A DNA stretch of 64,000 nucleotides from Phytopseudomonas seleniipraecipitans. GTDB lineage: Bacteria > Pseudomonadota > Gammaproteobacteria > Pseudomonadales > Pseudomonadaceae. Below the pieces are notes generated by a model. It had not been told where the DNA came from. It saw only the letters and a program-made list of their open reading frames with translations, and ran no database searches. The DNA is taken from positions 167,387 to 231,386 of the forward strand of contig NZ_FNBM01000009.1 of the NCBI RefSeq assembly GCF_900102335.1. Direction: 5' to 3'. A program made the translations under genes and the position numbers. Below are positions 53,494 to 63,664 of this stretch, piece by piece; within the stretch, counting starts at the first letter, position 1, and each line of letters starts with the position of its first letter.

Positions 53494-54549
53494 TTATTTG
53501 CTCAACCGCCGCAGGTGGCAGGTCACTTCCTCGCGGTCGTGATACAGCTGCTTGCAGGAAATCGAGACCTTGACCTTGCGCGCCGCCAGGCCATCAGCGA
53601 TGCGCTCGAGCAAACGGCGCACCTCGGCATAGCGCTGCTTCATCGGCAGTTTGAGATTGACCACCGCTTCGCGGCAATGTCCCTCGCCAATCCAGGTTTC
53701 CAGCAGCGCCGCACTGCGCGCGGGCTTTTCGACGATGTCGCAGACCATCCAGTCCACCGGCTGCTTGGGCTTCCAGGTGAAACCGTCGACCATCAGGTGC
53801 TGCACCAGGCCGGTGTCCATCAGGCTCTCGGCCATCGGGCCGTTGTCGATGGCAGTCACCAGCATGCCGCGGCGAACCAACTGATAGGTCCAGCCGCCGG
53901 GCGCTGCGCCGAGGTCGACACCGGTCATCTCGTCCGACAGGCGTTCATCCCATTGATCGCGAGGAATAAAGGTGTGCCACGCCTCTTCGAGCTTCAGTGT
54001 CGAGCGGCTGGGCGCCTCGCGGGGGAATTTGAGGCGTGGAATACCCATCGGCCAGATGGCCGAATTGTTCGCCTCGGCCATGCCCAGGAACACTTCGCGG
54101 CCGCTCTTGAAGGTCAGCAGCAGCCGTGGCGCGCGCTCGTTCTCCACCAGCCTGCCAGCGGCAGTCAGCGCCTTGCGCAGCGGGCCTTCGAATTTCTTGC
54201 AGAAGCCGGACAGCTCCTTGCCGTCGTTGGTGTCCAGCACCTCCAGCCACAGGCTGCCGAATACCGGTAGTGACGCCAGATGTTCGAGCAGCACGCTGAT
54301 GCGGTCCTTTTCCGGCAGCTCGATAAAGCTGCCCCGCGCCCACTGGCGAATGAAGATCAGTTGGCTGAAACGCAGCCCTGCCATCAACCGCACTGCGCCA
54401 TCCTCGTCGCTGCAAATGAACTCCGCATAAGCAGTGTTCGGTTTGGCCTTGGCATAACCAGGCACATCGAGCAGCGCCGCATGCTCGGAAATTTCCGAAC
54501 ACACCTCGTTTTCGAAACCGGGGCGGCAGTGCAGCAACAAAGTATTCAT
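53494..54549 (-). CDS. rlmM: 23S rRNA 2'-O-ribose methyltransferase (C2498)
   Basis: The ATG at 54549 with GGAG 7 bp upstream gives 351 residues starting MNTLLLHCRPGFENEVCSEI; the frame stays open further upstream without family-like sequence. An N-terminal THUMP-like region is followed by the RrmJ/FtsJ-type SAM domain: GVDLGAAPGGWTYQLVRRG, VDWMVCDIVEKPARSAALLE and the catalytic Lys in AVVNLKLPMKQRY. It methylates 23S rRNA position C2498 before ribosome assembly. Confidence 0.95.
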   Translation of the reverse strand: MNTLLLHCRPGFENEVCSEISEHAALLDVPGYAKAKPNTAYAEFICSDEDGAVRLMAGLRFSQLIFIRQWARGSFIELPEKDRISVLLEHLASLPVFGSLWLEVLDTNDGKELSGFCKKFEGPLRKALTAAGRLVENERAPRLLLTFKSGREVFLGMAEANNSAIWPMGIPRLKFPREAPSRSTLKLEEAWHTFIPRDQWDERLSDEMTGVDLGAAPGGWTYQLVRRGMLVTAIDNGPMAESLMDTGLVQHLMVDGFTWKPKQPVDWMVCDIVEKPARSAALLETWIGEGHCREAVVNLKLPMKQRYAEVRRLLERIADGLAARKVKVSISCKQLYHDREEVTCHLRRLSK

Positions 54550-54787
54550 CGGGGCTCTCCTTGGGCCGCGCATGATAGCGAAAAACTGGAACCCACGGCG
54601 CCTGCTCCCTGTCCAGTGAACACAATCCCAGCATTGGCCGGCTCCGCTACACTGGCGTTTGTACGCCCGGCGCAAGACCGGACTTCGGCTCATCGCAAGC
54701 CGTAAGGGGAATCGTCGCGCAGAGCTGCAACATGCCTCTGCCACAATCACAACGGCTTGTACCGTGCAAGCCACAAGGAGATGCACG

Positions 54788-57526
<2,739 letters not shown>

Positions 57527-57531
57527 GCCGC

Positions 57532-57567
57532 CTGCACAGACCGCCGCAAGGATGCGGCGCTGTGCAG
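57532..57567 (+). other. Strong hairpin directly after acnA
   Basis: CTGCACAG-(AC)-CGCCGCA-AGGA-TGCGGCG-CTGTGCAG forms a nearly perfect 15-bp stem 6 bp after the acnA stop. No T run follows, so it is more likely an mRNA 3'-stabilising or pausing structure than a terminator. Confidence 0.6.
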
Positions 57568-57579
57568 CAACCACCGTAG

Positions 57580-57612
57580 CCTGGGTCGAGCGAAGCGACG
57601 CCCAGGTTTTTT
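57580..57612 (+). terminator. Probable terminator for acnA
   Basis: CCTGGGTCG-AGCGAAG-CGACGCCCAGG forms a hairpin followed by TTTTTT. The same sequence is a single arm of the repeat family seen at 53107-53184. Confidence 0.7.
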
Positions 57613-57804
57613 ATGCCCTCGAAAAAGCTCGAACGCGACCCTCTACCCACTGACTCATCAATAATTGCCGCACCGAAACTGCACAATTCTACGAATGGAC
57701 TGCCGTATTACCGGCGCCAAAATGTGATCCACCCCTAATTCCAGTTACACTCGAGCCCTGCCGCGCGCACGCGATATATCAAAAAAATCATCAGGGTAGA
57801 TGCC

Positions 57805-59370
57805 ATGCGTAACAACCAGCCGATCACCGGGAACGAGCGCACTTTTCCAGAACAGCAGCGTTTGATCTCCACGACCGACCTCAAAGGCCAGATCACCTAC
57901 TGCAACGACGCCTTCGTCGACATCAGCGGGTTCTCGCGAGACGAGTTGATACGCGCCCCGCACAACCTGGTGCGTCACCCTGATGTACCGCCTGCCGTGT
58001 TCGAACACATGTGGGCCACGCTCAAGGACGGCCGGCCGTGGATGGGCATCGTCAAGAACCGTTGCAAGAACGGCGACCATTACTGGGTAAATGCCTACGT
58101 GGTGCCGGTGCTCGATGGCGGCAAGGTCACCGGCTACGAGTCGGTGCGCAGCAAACCCACCACCGAACAGGTGCAGCGCGCTCAGGCGCTATACGGCCGC
58201 ATCAACGCAGGCAAGGCCGCCGTGCCGAGCCTTGACCGCTGGCTGCCGGTGTTACAGAACTGGCTGCCGTTCATTCTGGTCAGCCAGGTCGGCTTTCTGG
58301 TCGGCACCTGGCTGGACAGCACCTGGGGCTTCATCGCCGCCGCCGCGCTGTCGATTCCCCTTGGCCTGCTTGGCCTGGCCTGGCAAGGCCGTGGCATCAA
58401 GCGCCTGTTGCAACTGGCCGAACAGAGCACCTCCGACCCGCTGATCGCGCAGATGTACACCGACAGCCGTGGCGTCGAAGGCCGTCTGGAGCTGTCCATC
58501 CTTAGCCAGGAAGCGCGCTTGAAAACCTGCCTCACGCGCCTTCAGGACAGCGCAGAGAACCTCGCCAAACAAGCCACCCAGGCGGATGTGCTGGCCCACA
58601 ACAGCTCCGCCGGGCTGCAGCGTCAGCGCGAGGAAACCGACCAGGTCGCCACTGCCGTCAACGAAATGGCCGCCACTACGCTGGAAGTGGCCAACAACGT
58701 GGCACGCACCGCCATCGCCACTCAGGAAGCCAACCGCCTCACCCAGCAAGGCCGCACCATCGCCCGTGAAACCCGCGAAGCGATCCAGCGCCTGTCTCTC
58801 TCGGTCGGCGAAACCGGCGAAACCGTTACCCGCCTGGCCCGCGACAGCAACGAGATCGGCGGCGTGGTCGACGTGATCAAAGGCATCGCCGACCAGACCA
58901 ACCTGCTCGCCCTCAACGCCGCCATCGAAGCCGCCCGCGCCGGCGAGATGGGCCGTGGCTTCGCAGTGGTCGCCGATGAAGTACGCTCCCTCGCCCAGCG
59001 CACCGCCCAGTCCACCGGACAGATCCACGAACTGATCGCCAAACTGCAACGCACCGCCGATGAAGCCGTGCTGACCATGGACATCGGCCGCAAACAAGCC
59101 GACGAAGGCGTCGAACGCGTACAGCAGGCCGACCACGCCCTCGCCGGCATCAGCGACGCCGTCGCCAACATCGCCGAAATGGCCGAACAGATCGCCGCCG
59201 CCGCCGAAGAACAAAGCGCCGTAGCCGACGAAATCAGCCGCAACATCACCACCATCGCGCAACTATCCGACCAGACCGCGGGCGAGGCGCAGAGTACGGC
59301 GTTGTTGAGTGAGGAACTGACCAGCACGGCGCAGGGGCAGTATTCGTTGGTGGCGCGGTTTAATCGTTGA
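57805..59370 (+). CDS. aer: Aer-type aerotaxis chemoreceptor (PAS-TM-MCP)
   Basis: The 521-residue transducer has an N-terminal PAS domain (ISTTDLKGQITYCNDAFVDI, KNRCKNGDHYWVNAYVVPV) that in Aer proteins binds FAD and senses redox state. Two close hydrophobic segments (WLPFILVSQVGFLVGTWL and FIAAAALSIPLGLLGLAW) form a membrane hairpin. A HAMP-like region and the MCP signalling domain follow, with IADQTNLLALNAAIEAARAG and RGFAVVADEVRSLAQRT at the tip. AGGGT lies 8 bp before the ATG. Adjacent to acnA as in P. aeruginosa. Confidence 0.94.
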   Translation: MRNNQPITGNERTFPEQQRLISTTDLKGQITYCNDAFVDISGFSRDELIRAPHNLVRHPDVPPAVFEHMWATLKDGRPWMGIVKNRCKNGDHYWVNAYVVPVLDGGKVTGYESVRSKPTTEQVQRAQALYGRINAGKAAVPSLDRWLPVLQNWLPFILVSQVGFLVGTWLDSTWGFIAAAALSIPLGLLGLAWQGRGIKRLLQLAEQSTSDPLIAQMYTDSRGVEGRLELSILSQEARLKTCLTRLQDSAENLAKQATQADVLAHNSSAGLQRQREETDQVATAVNEMAATTLEVANNVARTAIATQEANRLTQQGRTIARETREAIQRLSLSVGETGETVTRLARDSNEIGGVVDVIKGIADQTNLLALNAAIEAARAGEMGRGFAVVADEVRSLAQRTAQSTGQIHELIAKLQRTADEAVLTMDIGRKQADEGVERVQQADHALAGISDAVANIAEMAEQIAAAAEEQSAVADEISRNITTIAQLSDQTAGEAQSTALLSEELTSTAQGQYSLVARFNR

Positions 59371-59591
59371 GGCCCCAGCCAGACTTTATTTAAGGACTCT
59401 TGAACGTGGCGTGCTGATCAAAGGATTTTTCGCCTTGGAAATATTCAATAAAAACTGGAGCCAAATAAGCCAGTTCTATGAGACAAAGATAGTCAAATCA
59501 ATCTATTTCTGGCTTCCAGAGGTACATCCACCACGCCATGTGCGGGGCTTTTTATTGTCTGCGCCCCCACAGCGAAACCTCCCTCTACCGG

Positions 59592-59729
59592 TCAAGCAGG
59601 CTGTTCACCGCTAACGCACCGCGAATGTTTCACCCACTCGGCGTAGACAGACTCAGTACGAATCGAATAATTTCTCACCCGAATCTGCTCGCGCACCTGC
59701 ACCATCAATTTTGGCTTGCCGTCATCCAT
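59592..59729 (-). pseudogene. intI: Truncated integron integrase (N-terminal remnant)
   Basis: From the ATG at 59729 the minus strand encodes 45 residues before a TGA. The first ~34, MDDGKPKLMVQVREQIRVRN followed by YSIRTESVYAEWVK, closely match the N-terminal SAM-like domain of IntI tyrosine recombinases (compare [22 protein letters not shown] in IntI1, from memory). After that the match stops. The catalytic domain with its Arg-His-Arg-Tyr residues is missing, so it cannot be active. The remnant faces away from the attI-like site, the standard integron layout. Confidence 0.82.
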
Positions 59730-59807
59730 GTCGTATTGCTCCCTGAGTGATGTCGCGCTTACCGCGACCTAGCTCACACTAGGCAAGAAAATACGCCACA
59801 ACAAGGA

Positions 59808-59868
59808 ACGTTATCCGACATGCTGTCGGATCTTATGCGACAGCAATGTCGTCTAATTATAGTTAGGC
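59808..59868. other. attI-like integron recombination site
   Basis: The site lies 79-139 bp from the intI' start and ends in the core GTTAGGC (59862-59868). The preceding bases, GATCTTATGCGACAGC then TGTCGTCTAA, resemble the layout of attI1 (GATGTTACGCAGCAG...GTCGCCCTAA...GTTAGGC, from memory). It contains two overlapping inverted repeats, CCGACA-TGC-TGTCGG (59815-59829) and TGCTGTCG...CGACAGCA (59821-59845). Confidence 0.68.
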
Positions 59869-59891
59869 AAAAACACCACAACGGGATACAC

Positions 59892-60296
59892 ATGACATTA
59901 AAATCAGAAAGTAAATCGTTAGAAATATTTAACTTGGCCGCCCTCTCATACGGAATTTTCACTTTCTTGGAGTTAACGGCGTGGCTAAAATATATCGGCT
60001 TTTCTAGCGTAAGAAATGGTGATTTTAACATCCTGAATCTTATGACACTCACCGCTGCTCAGATAGCAGTATTTATTGGTGGGATTCTTGTCATAAGAAA
60101 ATCAAGGTTCACATTGCACGTATACGTTACGGCCGCTTTACTTGGCGCAGCAGGCACAATGGAACTAATTTTCTTTGGCCCTGCCATCAATATATTTACA
60201 CCACCAACGCCAGAGCGAATGTTCTTAATTACACTGGCAGCTCTATATCTCTATAGTATTAAAGAACAAAATAGAACCAATAGCACACATGCCTAA
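59892..60296 (+). CDS. Integron cassette gene: small polytopic membrane protein
   Basis: The ATG at 59892 gives 134 residues; the frame is open from 59820 through the attI-like site, which is not expected to be translated. Four hydrophobic segments are visible: LAALSYGIFTFLELTAWLKY, MTLTAAQIAVFIGGILVI, VYVTAALLGAAGTMELIFFG and MFLITLAALYLYSI. The gene is markedly AT-rich compared with its neighbours, a sign of transfer. Its stop codon lies inside the GCCTAAC of the attC-like site, as is usual for cassettes. No named family is recognised. Confidence 0.75.
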   Translation: MTLKSESKSLEIFNLAALSYGIFTFLELTAWLKYIGFSSVRNGDFNILNLMTLTAAQIAVFIGGILVIRKSRFTLHVYVTAALLGAAGTMELIFFGPAINIFTPPTPERMFLITLAALYLYSIKEQNRTNSTHA

Positions 60297-60358
60297 CAGG
60301 GCGCTGAAGTCGCTCATTTCATTCGCTGGGACAGGCGAAGCCTGCCCCTTAGCTTAGC
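60291..60358 (+). other. attC-like site, distal end damaged
   Basis: GCCTAAC (60291-60297) is the exact complement of the GTTAGGC at the attI-like site and fits the attC RYYYAAC box. It is followed by AGGGCGCTGAAGTCGCTC and a hairpin GGGACAGGC-GAA-GCCTGCCCC, then CTTAGC. The expected distal GTTRRRY core is absent; a MITE-like repeat begins there instead. Confidence 0.6.
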
Positions 60359-60360
60359 AA

Positions 60361-60435
60361 GTAGGGCGGATGACGCTCTTTTCATCCACCACTGCACTCT
60401 GAATTGGTGGACGGATAAAGCGTCGTCCACCCTAC
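60361..60435. repeat. MITE/REP-like imperfect inverted repeat
   Basis: GTAGGGCGGATGACGCTC...TCATCCACCA pairs with TGGTGGACGGAT...AGCGTCGTCCACCCTAC over about 30 bp per arm with a short loop. It separates the attC-like site from the DinB remnant and may mark an insertion or a deletion junction. Confidence 0.7.
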
Positions 60436-60441
60436 TAAGCT

Positions 60442-60690
60442 GAGTACCTTGAAGGCCTTGTACCTGCGCAACTTCAGGAGCCTATTCGCTTTGTTTTCGT
60501 GGATGGCAAGCAGGGCATGCTGAGCCGTGAAGAGGCGATCTTCCATCTGGTCAACCACGCCACCTACCATCGGCCATGCTCTTGACCTGGCTGACAGCAC
60601 CGGCCCGCCGATACCTACACGGTATTTATCATGAGGTGGAGCCTCATCGTAGAACGCCTGAGGCATACTCTTCGCTCGATACAGACCCTC
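60442..60690 (+). pseudogene. DinB-family protein remnant
   Basis: One frame reads EGLVPAQLQEPIRFVFVDGK then REEAIFHLVNHATYHR, the C-terminal half of a DinB/YfiT-like four-helix protein (the VNHATYHR metal site is diagnostic). Continuations appear in other frames: HALDLAD, then PADTYTVFI, then HEVEPHRRTPE. At least two frameshifts or a small deletion are present and the 5' half is missing at the repeat, so it is a decayed gene. Confidence 0.72.
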
Positions 60691-60705
60691 ACCTCCCGGC
60701 GCATC

Positions 60706-61044
60706 ATGACCACTCCGCAAACCCAGCTGAACGAACTGATCGCTCACCTCGCGGCGCTCACCGAGATTCTCGCCCTTGACCCCGATAGCCACTGGGGCAC
60801 GCATTTCCGCAATTGCCTGTCGACTGCCAGAGCGCTGGCGGGCAGCCGTTACGATGCCGATGAGCTGACAGGCCTGGCGTGCTCGGTGATGTCCGTTTAC
60901 GGCGGCATGGGCAGCTTCAACGATTACGCACCGTGGCAAAATGGCCGCTTCATTGTCGGCATGGAGTTGCTGGATGAGGCGTCGAACCGCGTCTATATAG
61001 CGGCCCGGGCGATAAGGCTGCGCAACGCCACCGACGTTGACTGA
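60706..61044 (+). CDS. Conserved hypothetical protein (DUF6966-like)
   Basis: The ATG at 60706 gives 112 residues: a helical N-terminus, HWGTHFRNCLSTARALAGSR, and the distinctive VYGGMGSFNDYAP. This motif is familiar from a family I recall as DUF6966, often found near effectors or in accessory regions; the assignment is from memory. The function is unknown. Confidence 0.65.
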   Translation: MTTPQTQLNELIAHLAALTEILALDPDSHWGTHFRNCLSTARALAGSRYDADELTGLACSVMSVYGGMGSFNDYAPWQNGRFIVGMELLDEASNRVYIAARAIRLRNATDVD

Positions 61045-61079
61045 CTTCACGCGTACACCACAGGAGATCACCTGAATCG

Positions 61080-61406
61080 ATGTCCGCCACTACCCTATCC
61101 GACCTATTCAAGCCTGCGCCCATCCAGTGGGGCCTGCGTGGCGACCCCTATCTGTGGCAGGAAATGAGCGAGGCGCTGGGCGCCCTGCCACTTCCGCCAA
61201 GCGAGGCAAAGCTGGCCGAAACTCTCGATGCCACCTTCGAGCGCCTGGTTGGCTTGTCGCCATGCGCGGAGCAGTCGTCGGTGTCCGTCGAACGCCATAG
61301 CCATGGTGGCATGTCGTCGGGTGGAATCAGCCTGGTCTTCTGGCGCGAGAAGGCCTTGCCGTTGTTGTTGGCGCGCGACCGCACAGCACAGGGCGACAAG
61401 CCGTGA
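61080..61406 (+). CDS. Conserved hypothetical protein
   Basis: The 108-residue protein has IQWGLRGDPYLWQEMSEALG and VERHSHGGMSSGGISLVFWR, well-defined blocks suggesting a small globular domain seen in many proteobacteria. No catalytic site is evident. Its stop overlaps the start of the broken GNAT gene by 4 bp (GTGA), so the two were coupled. Confidence 0.72.
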   Translation: MSATTLSDLFKPAPIQWGLRGDPYLWQEMSEALGALPLPPSEAKLAETLDATFERLVGLSPCAEQSSVSVERHSHGGMSSGGISLVFWREKALPLLLARDRTAQGDKP

Positions 61407-61942
61407 AAGAACTCGATGGCACGCTCGTGCTGATGACCGAGCGCCTGCTGGTGCGACGCTGGGTGCCGGATGACCTGGAGCGGCTACTACGGATCTACGG
61501 CGATGAAGAGGCCATGCGCTGGGTCGCCGACGGCGTGCCGTTGACCCAGCAACAGGCCGCCAACTGGCTCTAGGTGACGGCGAATAACTACCGACAGCGC
61601 GGCTATGGCATGTACACCGTGACCCTGCGCAACGGCGGCTCGGTAATCGGGTTCTGCGGGCTGGTGCACCCGGATGATCAGGACAAACCCGAGGTGAAGT
61701 ACGCCTTCGCCCGCGAGCACTGGGGCCATGGCTATGCCAGCGAAGTGGTGTGCGCCCTGCTACCCTACGCGGCCGAAAAGCTGGGCCTGAAGCAGATCAT
61801 CGCCACCGTCGCGCCGGACAATGCCGCTTCCCGGCGGGTGCTGAGCAAGGCTGGCATGACGCTTATCGACACCTTGCCAGAAGACGACGGCAGCCAGACA
61901 CTGCTGCTGAGCTGGCACGCGCCAGCTGTAGCACTGCAGTGA
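61403..61942 (+). pseudogene. GNAT acetyltransferase interrupted by an in-frame TAG
   Basis: From the GTG at 61403 the frame encodes TERLLVRRWVPDDLERLLRI and a helix ending QQQAANWL, then TAG at 61571-61573. It continues without frame change as VTANNYRQRGYGMYTVTLR through EHWGHGYASEVVCALLPYAA to NAASRRVLSKAGM, a complete RimJ/RimL-type GNAT of ~179 residues. Homologues usually have Glu at this point, so one G-to-T change (GAG to TAG) explains the break. Sequencing error or suppression cannot be excluded. Confidence 0.85.
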
Positions 61943-61959
61943 TTTCAGGAGCTTCTCCC

Positions 61960-62388
61960 ATGACCGAAAACACCCCCGCCTACTCCATCCTGCATGCCAT
62001 CCCGTCGGTGGAGACCTATCGCCATCTGCGCAGCGCAGCCGGGCTGAGCGCCAAGACTGTCGAAGCGGCAACCCGTGGTTTACCCAACAGCCTGTTCGCC
62101 GTGCAGATCCTCTGTGCTGGCGAGCCTGTCGGCATGGGCCGAGTGATCGGTGATGGCGGTTCGTTCTATCAGGTGGTGGATATCGCCGTGCTGCCGGCCC
62201 ATCAGGGACGTGGCCTGGGCAAGATAATCATGGGCGCAATCAGCGATTACATCGCTCGCGAGGTGCCAGAATCCGCCTACGTCAGTTTGATCGCCGACGG
62301 TGAGGCGTATCGCCTGTACGAGCAGTTCGGCTTTGCGCTGACGGCGCCTGCGAGCCAAGGCATGGCGCTGAAGAAAACTGCGGGCTGA
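61960..62388 (+). CDS. GNAT family N-acetyltransferase
   Basis: The ATG at 61960 has AGGAG 9 bp upstream and gives 142 residues. GNAT motifs: LPNSLFAVQILCAGEPVGMG, VVDIAVLPAHQGRGLGKIIMG (acetyl-CoA loop QGRGLGK), SAYVSLIADGEAYRLYEQFG. It resembles the small single-domain GNATs related to glucosamine-phosphate acetyltransferases. The substrate is unknown. It sits 17 bp after the broken GNAT. Confidence 0.88.
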   Translation: MTENTPAYSILHAIPSVETYRHLRSAAGLSAKTVEAATRGLPNSLFAVQILCAGEPVGMGRVIGDGGSFYQVVDIAVLPAHQGRGLGKIIMGAISDYIAREVPESAYVSLIADGEAYRLYEQFGFALTAPASQGMALKKTAG

Positions 62389-62443
62389 ATCCATTATGCT
62401 GCGCACCTGATCAAAGGCCGGGCACTACCCCGTCGGGAAAACC

Positions 62444-62605
62444 ATGAATCGTCGCAAGAAGATAAAGCAGCTGCTGGAGGCCCACGCCAAGAAGGCCAAT
62501 GCCAAGCTCGCCCCCAAAAGCAGCAAGCCGAAGTACGTCAGCAAAGCGGACCGATTGAAATTGGCTGCGGAGCAAGACCTGGAGCCGACACCCTCTGCCG
62601 ATTAA
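62444..62605 (+). CDS. DUF2986 family small basic protein
   Basis: The 53-residue frame starts MNRRKKIKQLLEAHAKKANA, followed by KLAPKSSKPKYVSKADRLKL and a short acidic end. This is the pattern of DUF2986, short Lys-rich proteins of gammaproteobacteria with no established function. Basic composition suggests an RNA or ribosome partner (inference). Confidence 0.75.
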   Translation: MNRRKKIKQLLEAHAKKANAKLAPKSSKPKYVSKADRLKLAAEQDLEPTPSAD

Positions 62606-62686
62606 GCCGGAACAGCATTTTCGATTTACTGGTCAGTTTTTAGGCAAGGCTCTGCAGGATCGGCCATAACGACAGGGATGCCGCGT

Positions 62687-62992
62687 ATGAGTCAGGATGA
62701 TTACAACCACCTGCGCAAGCACGTCGATTTTCTCGAATCGCTGCTCGCCGTGCTGGTCATTGCGCTGTTCGTGTTCGCGATGTTCAGCTCAGCGACCGAG
62801 CTCCTAGTCGCGTTGGCAGCGGTCATTGGCGGATTGCTATTGTGTTTGTATCGGCAGCATCAGGCGCTGTCGCGTTATGCCTGCCCTGGCTGCGGTGAGT
62901 CGCCACATAACAAGGCAGATAGCGTTGCGGGCGATCGCCATGATCCGGCGACTGCCAATTGTCTGCATTGCGGACAGCGGTTATCAGGCTAA
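62687..62992 (+). CDS. Membrane protein with C-terminal zinc-ribbon
   Basis: The ATG at 62687, with AGGGA 8 bp upstream, gives 101 residues. A short helix (DDYNHLRKHVDFLESL) precedes two adjacent transmembrane segments (LLAVLVIALFVFAMF and ELLVALAAVIGGLLLCLY). The cytoplasmic tail has ACPGCGESPHN and NCLHCGQRLSG, a CxxC...CxxC zinc ribbon. No function is assigned. Confidence 0.72.
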   Translation: MSQDDYNHLRKHVDFLESLLAVLVIALFVFAMFSSATELLVALAAVIGGLLLCLYRQHQALSRYACPGCGESPHNKADSVAGDRHDPATANCLHCGQRLSG

Positions 62993-63090
62993 ACGATTCG
63001 GGCTCAGCACCGGACTATCGCGTGGGAACCTCGCCTTTGGCGCGATGCGATTGTTGGTCGAGCTTTGATATCGGCGTTGCCTGGGCTATT

Positions 63091-63115
63091 CGCCGCGGGG
63101 GCGCGGCTCCTACAG
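63091..63115. repeat. REP-like intergenic element
   Basis: CGCCGCGGGGGCGCGGCTCC followed by TACAG matches the copy at 20463-20490 and the general Pseudomonas REP ending. Nothing else recognisable lies between 62993 and 63254. Confidence 0.6.
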
Positions 63116-63254
63116 GTCAGCTGCCGCGACAGGCTGGATGACTTTTTCATCCATCATTGAGATATCAAAGCGGTGGCGAATCAAGCATCAACTAGCGCAC
63201 CGCTCCGCTCTACGAAACCACGCTGGCCCCATGACTACTTTTTAGGAGAAGCCT

Positions 63255-63590
63255 GTGCCTCATTGCATCATCGAACATTCGACTTCGCTGGATGGCGAGC
63301 CCTTGGTTGCGTCCGTGTTTGCCGGCGCTTTGCAGTCGGGATTGTTCGAGGCTGATGGGAGGGATATCAAGGTGAGATCGATTGCTTATCAGCATTACCT
63401 GACCGGCCCAGAGAAAGGCAACTTCGTGCATGTCACCGTAAAAATTCTGTCGGGCCGCACCCCGGAGCAAAAGCAGGTGCTGTCGCAATCGGTGCTGGCG
63501 CATCTGCAAAAGCTGGAGCGTCCGGGCTGCTCACTGACCGTCGAGGTGGTGGATATCGACCGCGCCAGCTATGCGAAGGTGACCGGGTAA
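63255..63590 (+). CDS. 5-carboxymethyl-2-hydroxymuconate isomerase family protein
   Basis: The GTG at 63255 with AGGAG 7 bp upstream gives 111 residues starting MPHCIIEHSTSLDGE. Removal of Met exposes Pro1, the catalytic base of the tautomerase superfamily. IKVRSIAYQHYLTG and GNFVHVTVKILSGRTPEQKQ match CHMI (HpaF). Classical CHMI acts in homoprotocatechuate degradation, but no other hpa genes are nearby, so the substrate is uncertain. Confidence 0.85.
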   Translation: MPHCIIEHSTSLDGEPLVASVFAGALQSGLFEADGRDIKVRSIAYQHYLTGPEKGNFVHVTVKILSGRTPEQKQVLSQSVLAHLQKLERPGCSLTVEVVDIDRASYAKVTG

Positions 63591-63664
63591 ACGATCTACA
63601 TTGCGGGCCGCGCTTGTCTGAGTAAACGATTCGGGCTAAACACCCGCCTATCCCGTAGGAGATT

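Noticed and set aside
60361..60435. Possible distal half of the attC site
   Set aside because: The sequence is a self-complementary repeat of its own and has no GTTRRRY core, so it is not part of attC.
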